Below, one piece after another: positions 32,534 to 43,566 of a stretch of 64,000 nt of DNA. This DNA comes from Anarhynchus alexandrinus (Eukaryota > Chordata > Aves > Charadriiformes > Charadriidae): assembly GCA_008711295.1 (NCBI GenBank), contig VUYV01000015.1, forward strand, positions 4,875,157 to 4,939,156, in the 5' to 3' direction. Position 1 is the stretch's first letter. Every line of letters begins with the position of its first letter. The notes beneath the pieces were generated by a model. It saw nothing but the letters and a program-made list of their open reading frames with translations, had not been told where the DNA came from and made no database searches. The position numbers were made by a program, and so were the translations under genes.

Positions 32534-33322
32534 GCCTTTTGCCTACCTGTGGTGGAAACAAGGAATGCTCAAGAAAAAGACTTTCTCAAGCCCTTGTGGA
32601 CTTCACCAGACGGTTTTGGAAGGTGAAAGCTGCAGGTCTGGTAGCATGGAGAATTGAGAACTCAGGAGGTGGAGAAGCTTTTTGAGTGTCCGTTCTATGA
32701 AGGTTTGCAAACAACCTTTTTCCTTTTTTTTTTAAAAGGAAAATGGTTGTTTATACCATCCTTCAGGCTCAGATACTGTGGCATTTTTTTCTAGTGAAAA
32801 CATATGAGCCTCAAAGGTTGAAGTAAGCAACTTCCTCCTAAGCCAAAGATAACTGGAAGAGGCTGGATTTGATGGTAAATTCTTGTACCTGTTAATATAT
32901 TTTCTTATTTAAAACAGAAATCATTGCTGTACTGAACATGGGTATGTACAGAGTTACAGCAGTGAGGCTACAGTTCTTCCATGCAGAAAAAACACAAAGC
33001 CCACAAAACTATGGCAATCTCCTCTCTTCCCTTCCCAGCAACTTTGTTCCTTGAGTAAGTTTTAAATGTAATTTGTATGATCCTTTATTTCCCACCTTTG
33101 GCAATGTTATCGTTTAGAAAGGACAATCATTTCCTCCCTGCTTACAAAAATGTTCTTAAGTGTTGATAAGTTAGCCAGCTGTAGGCAGCCAATTAAATCA
33201 TCACTAACAGGCTCAGCAACCGGAATGCACCGTGAGCGGTTCAGTAGTTCACACTTTAACTCTGAATGTTTTCTGTACAGTGATTATATATTCTTGACTC
33301 TAATAAACTCTTTGTTGTTGCA
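32534..33322 (+). other. PIK3C3: PIK3C3 3'UTR
   Basis: Sequence from the stop codon to the first good polyadenylation context. AATAAA lies at 33302-33307, and a likely cleavage site (CA) lies at about 33321. A GT/T-rich downstream element follows (GTGTTCTGTTTTGTC, 33331-33345). The end is predicted, not observed, and longer isoforms are possible. Confidence 0.75.
33302..33307 (+). terminator. PIK3C3: Polyadenylation signal AATAAA of PIK3C3
   Basis: Canonical hexamer about 770 nt after the stop, followed within 30 nt by a GT-rich downstream element. Confidence 0.75.
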
Positions 33323-36180
33323 GTCTTGAGGTGTTCTGTTTTGTCTTTTTAATCTTACCTGCTGAGATACGGCATACTAGAGGATTATGTTCATAATACT
33401 TGGCTTTTTGCAAGGATTTTCACTCTTCAGTTTGCTTGATGCAGGAATAAGGCCACTCATAAAATGACTTTTGTGCCACATGTTGAGTTCATAATGAATC
33501 TGTTTTGAACGATCAACAATGTAATTAGCTCTTCATAAATGTGTGGATCTCTTCAAAGGGTGCTCTGATACTCCTGTATTTTTTTTAATAATAATTTAAG
33601 TCAGGAAGAAATCCCTTCCAATTACAAAGGTGCGAAGAACTGTTTTGAATATGAATCTGATATTTGTGTGTCAGTCTTGCTTTGTGCTTCTTTTGCTAGC
33701 AAACACCAGAGAGTGTTGATGGAGGAAAATCCACTAGGGTTGTGATGGGTCCTTAGTTATTTCAGCATATTACCTAAATTTGCTAGTTAAACACAACATT
33801 GGTTCAGCCCCTCTCTTCCCCTATATGTGAGACTTAGAGGCTCTATATTGCCCTAGTTACTTAGTTGCTTGTGCTAGCTGGCAAAACACAACGCCACAGA
33901 GGAGCCACAGCTACCTCATATCTTTAGTTGACTCTTTTTTGGAGAAGTAGTAATTATCGTTTTCTTGTGGGGTTTTTTTTGGTTTTGCTTCACCTGGCAG
34001 AAGCACATATTTCTCTACTGCCTCCATTTCCCGTGAGCTCATTATACATACAGTACTTTGTGGTATCTTCCAAGGATATTCTTGAGAGCATGGATTTTTC
34101 CAAAATTCAGAGAAAATTCTACAAAAAAATTGTCTTTTTTTAATTTGTTTGAAGGGTTATCCTATGTACTCGCACAGGTTGTTGAGTTGTATGATGTAGC
34201 CACGCTTCATTTGGCTGAGTTCTTAACTCCTGATCCCCAACCCTTTCCTTCCACTGTACAGATTCTAGAATTTTTACATCAGTTCTTTTGGAGAAAACTT
34301 CCCCTTCCCCTTGCCCAAGGCTAGTTATGAAGAATATAGGCATGAACCGCTCTGCACCAGTTGACCAGACAGGCCAAGGGTGGCCCCTTGTTAAAACCCA
34401 AAAGAGATCGTCAGCCTGGTCCTACAGCACGTTCCACTTTGCAAAGAGATTTATAAAGCGTTAAATGTAACTTTTATAAACACATTACGAATGAATGCAT
34501 GGTTGTTCACTGTGTCTTGTGGTTTAAAATGAATATATGAATAACCTGTTCATATGCTGTACTATGCAACAGCCTATTAAAAGTACACGCGAAGTCAGTT
34601 ATGAATGTTAGCATGTGAACCCAAATGGCCTCTGAGTGTGATATGTAACCCTTAGGAAGACCCTCACTTCACTGTAAATCACTGACCACATTATAAATGG
34701 AGAACCTCAGGCACAGAAATGGAAAAGCTTGCCTGAGTCAATGGAACATAATCCAACTTGTGTGTTCATCTGTGTTTCTGCTTGTTGAGTGACCTTGCAT
34801 ATTTTTTCAGTGTTTTCTAAAGAGTTTCGTAGTGTACATACCAGCTGAGTGCTGACAAACTGTCTGGATATAACTCTGATCCAAGTAGTGGCTTTTTGGG
34901 GGCTGGGGTTTATGGGTGTTCCCAGCACCCATAAAACCTTACAGCGTGAGGAACAGGGCAGCACTGGGACTACTACAACATACTAGAAGTAAGTAAATGG
35001 ATTACTTTAAGCCTTGTGTTATGAATACCAAAATATTGTTGAAAATTATTCTTAGAAGTCCACACATCAATAGATTAATTTTTTTTTAATCCTCATGTAC
35101 AAAGTTCTGACTTTATTTTGTAAAATCTGATGCCTCTTAGCACTTTGTGCAGCATCATCTATTTAAAGTAAAAAAAAAACCTCCAAAACTTGAGGGAATA
35201 AGCTATTTACTTTTTTTTTTAAATTCAGGCTTTGCTTTTTTGGTATGTTAGTCTAAAGCTTTGACTTACTGGAGTACAAATGTTTAATGGATTATCTATC
35301 ATGGTTCAATGTATCTATGTAATCCAGTGCTGTGAGTGTATTACATGTCTGTCTCTAACAACTTCTGAATCCCCTGAATAACTACCACCAGTTTTGTCTT
35401 GAGGAGTACAGATCTTTAAGGTGAAATCCTTATATGTTTCACAGAGTAGGTCCCCAGGGAACGTCAGGCAGCAGTTTCACTCCGCACGTGTTTTTATATA
35501 TATGTGTATGCGGGGCTGCATACACGCACTAAATTCTGCACAGATTGAGGCTGTGAGCTCCATCACGTGTATCAAAGCATGATGCAGTAGTCGGTAGGAA
35601 ACCAGGCTGTACCAGTTGTGTCGCAGAATAACTTGTCAAAAGTCATCCTGTTAAGTCTCTCCAGGAAACATTGCAGAGAAAAAGAAACAGAACGGTAAAA
35701 GAATAACTTTGCCGTGGGCTTGTTTTACCTAACATTGTTATTTTGTATAACTAGAGATAAAGAATACTATAAAGCCAGCTTGTTGGGTGCTTTATTTGCC
35801 TTTCATCATCCAGCTTGGTTTCATCCCAATTTTATTTTCTTCTGCAGTCTCTGGTGGTCTTTCTGTTGGGATCGAAAGTGAGGGAAGCAAAAGAAATTGT
35901 TCCATCAGTTGTTTTGGGGTGTTTTTTTTTCCCCTACCTATACACTGTCTGGTTGTTTTCAGCTGCCAGTGCTTGAGGAGCAGAAAGTGGCACAGTCGTC
36001 TCTTTTTTTTTGTTTTCTTGTTTTGGGATTTTTTGGGGGAATAATCAGTAATTGCCAAAGTAGTGTTTTTTGGGGGGGTGGAGTAGAGGAGTGAGAAGGA
36101 GAAGAATGAGCTCTTTGCTTTAATATAAAAGTCATATATTCTTTTGACAAGAAACGTAGGGACATTGTTACAGACAGTTA
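33323..36180. other. Intergenic sequence downstream of PIK3C3: nothing recognised
   Basis: AT-rich with no coding or RNA gene recognised. T/A runs occur near 35080-35088 and 35210-35221. An imperfect palindromic patch lies around 35495-35530 (ATATATATGTGTATGC facing GCATACACGC). It may cover an alternative long PIK3C3 3'UTR, which I cannot test. Confidence 0.55.
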
Positions 36181-38900
36181 CCTGGCTTTGTTCTTCTTGT
36201 GTGCGATCTAAAATAAAAAAAGCGCTTTTGCGAGGCTTTGGGGGAATAACGGCTTTGGAAAAAGGGAGGAGGAACAGAGAATGGGAATCTTAACGCCTCC
36301 TGGTGGAGTGGGGTAGCAGCAAAGAGAGGTGGTTCGGCTAAATGGCCCTCCTTGTGTAGTCAGCAAAGGTTTTACTCACAAGTCCCGGTGTCATCAGTGG
36401 ATGGTAAAATACCACGGTTATTATGAAGTCTCTGAAGCGCGTACATTTAAGGAGTCTTAAGGGAGTCGTTGAAAATAGATTGCAGGTGGATTGTGTTAGG
36501 ATAGATTTTTGTAACCTCTGCAGCTGATGTGATGATTCTTTGTGATAGTGAAGCTCCTTGAACTGCAGTGTCGGTGTCCTCGTGTCCTTCCAGGCATCCC
36601 TGATTTAGAAGGGACTCTGCTAGGGGGGAAGAAATTTCACTTTGGAAGGAAAATACCCAACCCCAGTTGCTGCTGGAGTATCGAGCAGTGACGGGGTTCA
36701 CCTGCATGGGTTCAGACCTCGAACAGCAGGGACGTTGCTGCCTCAAGCAGGGGGAATTCATAGCTCCTCTACACACAGGCATTAGTCGATTAAGCTGTGT
36801 GTGGGATGGTCCGTTCCAAAGTGGATTAATCTATACCACAGGGAGGTACTTAAATTCTGAATAAAACCTCTCCACAATTAGATGTTTTGCAAAATTCAAC
36901 AGAACCACTTTGAATGCCTTCCCTTGACAGAAGTGTGTTTGTCCTAATTTTTTCCCCGTCCCCCTCATCAATGGTGAGGGATCAGAAGATGGCGGTTTTC
37001 CAGACTTGCTCTGAGGAGGGTGTCCAGTTCATAAACGACAGTGCACGGGGAGGAGAGCGATGTGAGGGGAGGGCTGAGCCAACGTGGGGACTCTGGGGAG
37101 CTCTGGGATCAGTTCTTCCATGGGCAAGGCCATTCCCTGTGCTCCAGCCCGGAGTCCTCACAGTGACAGTCGGATTGTGGCACTCTCCTCGTCTCGCTCA
37201 GTGCTTAGACATTAACTGGAGTGTGTAATGGGTAAATCATACAGATACACATTCTGCAGTGTCAAACAAACTGCTTCATCTGTCCGTGATCTCTAAAGTG
37301 GGAAGACCTTTTGCACAGTCCTTTCTTCAGTGTGTCTTCTTTCACTGGGAATCAGATCGTGAAGTTAATTGTAACCAAAGGCTTCTCTCTCCCGTGTCTA
37401 TTTAGTGTAACATCTCTCGCTGATTAGAGGCTGAAGAACCCATACTGAGAAACAAAAATGGCTTTTTTTTTTTTTTTTTTAATTTAATAGGTTTCTTTTC
37501 TGGCACAATCATATACAAACAGCTTTCTAGCTGAGAAGATGGGAAGTAATTGGGGAAAATCTCTGCTTTTAACAAACCTTTCACAAACTACTTCCCTTGG
37601 AACTTCAGGTGGAGCAACAAGCTCCACGTCTGCACGCCGGTGTGGAGAAGTGCTGTTCATCTGGCCAAGCCGGTGGTGTAGCACCCTGTGACAGCGGCTC
37701 TGTGTCCCCAGGACAGGGATAGAGTTTTTTTTTTCTCTTCCAGTAAAACACTGGATTGGTTTTTTTCCCCGTTTTTGGTGACGTCAACCAAACTCAGTCC
37801 AGTCAGCCGTCTGTCACCTTTCTAGTGTTCTATTGTTGTCAACTGACATACCAGGGAGGGATTTCTGACGAAAGCACAGCAGGTCTCGTAGCGGTGTCTG
37901 TGCCCTGAGGTAGGCAGCTTCTGTTTCAGCCGAAACGTGGGCTCTTTTTTCCCTTTGGCTGTCCCTGCCGAGAGCCATTCTTGTGTGGATAACTGCTTCA
38001 CTTCTGACGCTCAGGTTTGATCGTGCGGTGCCTGACTCGGATGGTAAGTTTTCTGACCCAGCAGAGGTGAAGGGGAGGTGGTTGGACGCTGTAAGGATTA
38101 TCTGATTCATCCACCAGCCTCAAGGGCGAGGAGGACAGCAGCACGCGTGGCAAGGAGCTCGCTCTTTAAAGGAGTGATTCAGCTGAGGTCTCCGAGGGAA
38201 AGCACAGCAACAGACCTTGGGATAAGGAATGAGGTGGTTTTAAAAATGAAATACATAGTAGAGAGCTGGCTACCGCAAGAGCTGTACTCGTTGAAGTCCT
38301 GAATGGGGAAAAAAATGTGGTTATATAGTTCGGAGGTGTTTTGTGTGGTTAGTCAACAAAATTTACTAAAATCTGTAGGTGGTATCTTTTCAAGGATACC
38401 GCGACATATTGCATTTATCTTCTCCGGGTTGCAAACAACGTGCCAATAACAAGGTGCTGAGTGGCGTCTTGCTCCGCAAATGAGGAGATGACAGGTCTTA
38501 GCTCCCTTTCTGCTGCTTACTTGACAAATGCTGCTTTTGAAAGGAGACCTGAGAGACTCTGCGTGACAGTCCGGGCTGTGGCTTTCCTTGTCCACCGGCC
38601 TTGAAGATTTTTCGCGTTTTGAACTTGTATTTCTCTCCCAGCTCTGTAAACTCAGCGGTGCAGGACGCATATTTGACTTGTCTCACGCAAGAAGTACTTG
38701 TAGCTTGGGGCTTTAATTTCAGATGGATCTGGGAAGTGCCATTACAATCTGCCAAGACGCAATGCGTTCTGATTGCATTTTGCATCCCGCCCTGGTTTGT
38801 TGGCTTGTATTTCTTCCATGCGTTAGAGTTGGAAGACGCCTGAAGAAATGTACTTGCTGGAACTCCTGTTCCTGTCAAAAACTGGTCTGCTAGTTCTCTC
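36181..38900. other. CpG-richer intergenic block, function unknown
   Basis: G+C and CpG are visibly higher than in the neighbours. By eye there are about 15 CpGs in 37861-38160 and a similar density in 38390-38820, against roughly one per 100 bases elsewhere. Short frames are present on both strands; the longest, on the minus strand at 39010-38498, has 170 codons with no recognised family. It could be a weak CpG island or regulatory region, or an unrecognised old element. An 18-nt T run lies at 37463-37480. Confidence 0.4.
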
Positions 38901-41706
38901 CATCCTTCTGTTTTAGAGAGCTGTAGTAAAAATAAGCAGAATGAAAATGTTTCTTTGCTTTCATTAACTGACCCTAAAGTTCTGTAAATACAAAAAGAAA
39001 GCTTACCCAAAATACAGCAAAATAAGATGGTCAGTTTTTCAGCTTAAGCAAGCAATAACCACGCTGTCAGGCCTTTTTATCGGGGTCCATGTTTTCCGCA
39101 TCCACATCATCCAGCTTAATGGTTATCTGATCCTGAATTAATACGCTGCAACAGATTAATTCTTCTATTCAATGAAGAGATATAGTCAGAAGGATAGCTA
39201 AAAGCTGCACGTTATTTTCTAGTTTAACACCATATGGATTGTAAATGGGTGTGTACAAGAACAACTGAGAATTACAAGTTCCAAGAATTACTTTCTCAAT
39301 TACAGTTAGAGCTATGTAATAAGCAAGAAGACCAACTCATTTAAGACATGTAAATCAGCATAAATCGGGACACCCACAGTTCAGTCTTACATTGCTATTG
39401 TGTATGTATACAAAAATGTTACTTAGCCTATGTTTTTCCACTGCTTCATTATTTTGGTGCCCATGCTAATGTCCTTGGTCATGTACCTACTAATGCTCCT
39501 CAATAGCAGTTCCAGTGTGGAGCCTTTTGTTCAGTCATAAAGATTGTTCTTTTTGTTACTCAGTTTTTTGCATGTTGGTTTCTAGTGCGTTTCATTTTTC
39601 AGCTGTTAGTGCCAAGGCGAGCACAGGTGTGGTGGTGGGGTTACCAGCTGTCCCAAGTGTTGTCACTGCAGAATGTTGACCTTGGACTAGAGTACCTCTG
39701 AAGGTGCAGTCACTGCTCAAATACTTGACGACATTTTACACAATGTACTGCACTGCGTAATATGGGAGCGTGAAAAAGGAATCTGGGGCCAGTTGCAATT
39801 GGTGCCATACAGACACAGATTTGGGGCAATTAATCCTAAATTAAAGCTGCCAGGTGTAGGCATGTTCTAATCCTGTAGTTTACGGTGTGTACAGGATCCC
39901 GTTCAGTTCTGCGCTGCCCTTGGATAACTATTGAATAAACTCTGCCTGCCCATTTGTCCTGCCAGGCCAGCAGGTAAGGATCACGAACCTTAGCTTTATA
40001 TTGTGGTATTTGGATCACAGATTAGGATTTCTAAAGGAATTTTGTTTAAGGTAGGTCTGAGATCTAACCAATATCCCTCCTGGACTCTCGCTGTTTCTCC
40101 AGAAGAACATGGGTTACACGTATTTTCCCTGTTATATTTGCCAGTCTGCCACGGAGGTCTTTGCTACCCCAGGCCGTTGCGTATGGCACTGCGTGCTTAG
40201 TTTCAGCTGAATTGAATCAAGGTTTATGTGTCTACTTTAGGATGAGCCGAATCTGAAATCATTAGATTTCACTGACGGTACTGAGTGGATTTCCATGGAC
40301 CATGTCGGGAACTTAAATGCAGTTATTTATATGAAGCTAAAATACACACGTGGCAGTTGTGTTTTCCACTACTGGCACATTCCTTGCAAGGACCAAACAG
40401 ACGGCATCCCTAACTGCATCTCCCAGTCGTGGGAAGTTTGTATAATTTTAAGGGAGTCTGAGGTCCTACTAGTTGGCAGGGAGAGGTTCAAGGCAGGAGG
40501 CCATCTCCTCCTCTCAGGGGAGGTCACAGTCATTGGCGTGCAGACATGTTTCTCTTTGAGCAGTGGAATTCATGTGAGATGTGGACTACGTGTGCATTCA
40601 AACCAATTTAGGCTTTAGTTTGTTTGGCTGTATGGTCACACACTTGTTTTCTCAGAGGAGTCATAGGTACAGGAATGTTCAGAGAAAGGGCTGATCCCAT
40701 GATGTTTTCATCCAGCTGGTTCCCTTGAAAAGATCGTTGTTTCCATGAGCCCACCTCCTGCAGAAGTTCAGAGTTTCACATAAAGTGTTAGGAGTGCAGC
40801 CCCATCACTGAGCACTGAGATACTTTTCCCCCATTCAAATGCCCATAAACTTAACTAGAATGATGTGAATGAGAGCTCTCCCTCCACCAAGAACCACAGG
40901 AAATTGTGGTGTCCCAAGAAGACAGACTGCTTTTACCTAAATTTACGAGTGGATGATGTTACAGCAGAGAGTACCAGCTTTCTGGAAATGCCATCTTCTC
41001 AGGAACTGGAGCAGAGTCCAATGTACTTCACACAACTAGGCACATTAACCAAGCCTCAATCACAGAGCAGATAATTACATTGCCCTAGGAAATCAACTGG
41101 CTGTTCTGCTATGCCCAGCTTTGGGCTCTAAATCTTCATGTAGCATCCAATTGCCATGGTAGCTGGGCTTCAGATGTGCTTGCCCCGATCTCTATTCTTT
41201 ACCTGCTTTCAGGTGTTTTGTGAAGCTTAAAATAACAAAGATGTTCCAGATAACTGGAAAGATGCCAGGTGAGGCATGAATTACTAACTTTTGTAATATA
41301 GAGGTTTTTTCATGAATTATCTGAAGTTAAACGTGAATTTGTACTGATGCTGCAGTTTTTGAATGTCTCTTTAGGATTTTATTGATTATTCTCCTCCTAT
41401 TTTGTTTAATTCCATAAAATCCAGTATGATTGAGGGTGGGAAGGAGGCTACTTTTACTTTTTTTTCTTTAATTTATTTTTCAATCTAAATAAGAAAGGAG
41501 CGTTACTTGAAATTTGAAATGATTACAGTGGATTTCTGCTGGCATAATAAAGGACAGACTTGATCCCAGTGCTCCATAAGGTATCATGCCAGCTCATTGC
41601 CGTTTCATATGTATGAAAAGTTTATCCAGTCTCCTTTAAATCCTATATATCCATGAAGCCACGTGTTGGATTGCAAAAACAGATAGCCGAGCTTTGTCTG
41701 TAACAA
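38901..41706. other. Intergenic sequence: nothing recognised
   Basis: Unique-looking AT-rich to mixed sequence. Small frames (for example 40295-40618 plus, 107 codons) show no family features. No repeat or RNA gene is identified. Confidence 0.55.
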
Positions 41707-41940
41707 AATCATAGAATAGTTTGACCTAGAAAGGACATTTAAAGGCCATCTAGTCTAATGCCCCTGCTGTGGGCAGGGACATCTTCAACTAGACCACGTT
41801 GCTCAGAGCCCCGTCCAACCTGACCTTGAATGTTTCCAGGGATGGGGCGTCTCCCACCTCTCTGGGCAACCTGGGGCAGCGTTTCACCACCCTTATTGTA
41901 AAAAATTTCTTCCTTATATCTAGCCTAAATGCTCCAAGTC
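41707..41940 (-). mobile_element. CR1 LINE 3'-end fragment
   Basis: On the minus strand it ends in the CR1 tail (CTATTCTATGATT). The CR1 3'UTR words are present: GGGGCTCTGAGCAACGTGGT, GTTGAAGATGTCCCTGCCC, and the GGTTGCCCAGAGAGGTGGGA block. 5'-truncated at about 41940. A second short run like a CR1 tail, CATAGAATCATAGATCATAG, lies at 41996-42015 and may be the stub of another copy. Confidence 0.9.
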
Positions 41941-42015
41941 TTACCTCATTCATAACATAACACACCTCTCTTGCCCCTGAACAAACGGTTGTTTCATAGA
42001 ATCATAGATCATAGT

Positions 42016-42758
42016 TTCTGATCAAATCCCATGGGGTTTTGCATCCACTAATCTGCATGCCAGAAATTAAACAAGACTTTATTGGAAAGGTGAAAAGAGA
42101 AAACAAGGCAAAGGTTTACAATAAAGCAGTCTCTATGCATGTCTGTCTTGTACCTCAGGCTCCTCCAAGCATCTAGTCATAGGTCATGGTAGCCAATCTG
42201 GCTTTGAAAAGCTAGTTACATAGCAGAAGTAGGTAGTGGAAGGGTGGCTATTCTTCTTCCTTCTCCATTTCACAAGCCAGAAGCCTCCATCCCTTGGAGT
42301 GCTTACTTTGCATATGTGGAAAATTGTACCCACAATGTTGATAGAGGTGTCTGAATTCTCCTGTCATTGCATAGACCAGCATGTGAGTGTAGAAGGCATT
42401 CCCATAAGCTGTGCTCCAACCATCTCAAAACGAAAATCACTTGTAGGATAACTACATTACTTCAATATTCCATCTTTACCCATACATTTCTATAATTTTT
42501 ATCCTTCTCTTCCCCTCCCCCTTTCACTTTTCTGCTTTGCCAATAGTTATTTGCAAAATAGTTGAAAGGGGGGAAAAAAGCTAATGGAAAATAAATTCCT
42601 TTTTCAGTTTTTGTTTAAGAAGCAGAGCAAAATTGAAGTAAGAATAGGGGGAAGTATTTGAAAGTGATTCTAATAATAATAATAATATAAGGAAAATCTG
42701 GCATTATACAACCCCATCTGTTAAAAGGCTCATTCAGGAAAGAAATCTCAGATTCTTT
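42016..42758. other. Intergenic sequence with a (TAA)n tract
   Basis: AT-rich sequence between CR1 copies. A (TAA)n microsatellite of about six units lies at 42671-42687. No gene is recognised. Confidence 0.6.
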
Positions 42759-43288
42759 CCCTCTAATCTGCTCTCATGAGACCCTGCCTGGTGTACTGCA
42801 TCCAACATAAGAAGGACATGGTCCTGTTGGAGCGGGTCCAGAGGAGTTCCACAAAGATGATCAGAGGGCTGGAGCACCTCTCCTATGAGGACAGGCTGAG
42901 AGAGTTGTGGTTGTTCAGCCTAGACAAGAGAGGGCTCCAGGGAGACCTTATAGCAGCCTTCCAGTATCTGAAGGGCACCTACAAGAAAGCTGGAGAGGGA
43001 CTTTTTACAAGGGCATGTAGTGATAGGATGAGGGGAAATGGCTTCAAACTGGAGGAGGGGAGATTTGGAATAGATATTAGGAAGAAATTCTTTCCTGTGA
43101 GGGTAGTGAGGCACTGGAACAGGTTGCCCAGAGAAGCTGCGGCTGCCCCATCCCTGGAGGTGTTCAAGGCCAGGCTGGATGGGGCTTGGAGCAACCTGGG
43201 CTGGTGGGAGGTGTCCCTGCCCATAGCAAGGGGGTTGGAACTGGATGATCTTCCAGGTCCCTTCCAACCCAAACCATTCTATGATCCT
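42759..43288 (+). mobile_element. CR1 LINE fragment, ORF2 C-terminus and 3'UTR
   Basis: The + frame from 42776 reads MRPCLVYC, then HKKDMVLLERVQRSSTKMIRGLEHL, LFSLDKRGLQGDLIAAFQYLKG, [12 protein letters not shown] and HWNRLPREA blocks, through the end of ORF2. The 3'UTR ends in CCATTCTATGATCC. The frame is open throughout (179 codons, running a little past the real ORF2 end), so this is a fairly young copy. It is 5'-truncated, with no catalytic motifs left. It directly abuts the older CR1 on its right. Confidence 0.93.
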
Positions 43289-43299
43289 ACTACACAGGT

Positions 43300-43566
43300 A
43301 GTGGGCACAAATTAAAGCACAGGAAATTCAATCTGGACACAAGAAAACTTTTTTAATTATTATTATTTTTTTAAAAATTCTATTGTGAGAGTGGTCAAAC
43401 TTGGGGACAGGTTGCCCAGAGAAGCTTTGAAGTCTTCATCAGTGGAGATGTACAAAACCCAACTGGGCACAGTCCTTGACAACACCTGCTTTAGGTGACC
43501 CTGCTTGAGAAGGGCGGTTGGACTAGGTGGTCTCAAGAAGCCCTGTCTATCCTAAGGTATTCTGTG
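43300..43566 (+). mobile_element. Older CR1 LINE 3'-end fragment
   Basis: It starts with GGGCACAAATTAAAGCACAG, goes on through a T/A-expanded patch, GAGAGTGGTCAAACTTGGGG, AGGTTGCCCAGAGAAGC and TGACCCTGCTTGAGAAGGG, and ends near TAAGGTATTCTGTG. This is the same old CR1 type as 29244-29858. It is strongly 5'-truncated and lies in tandem with the younger copy before it. Confidence 0.8.

Noticed and set aside
38498..39010. 170-codon open frame on the minus strand
   Set aside because: No recognisable domain, no splice or promoter context, and it overlaps other frames on both strands. It lies in the CpG-richer block, where long frames arise more easily by chance.
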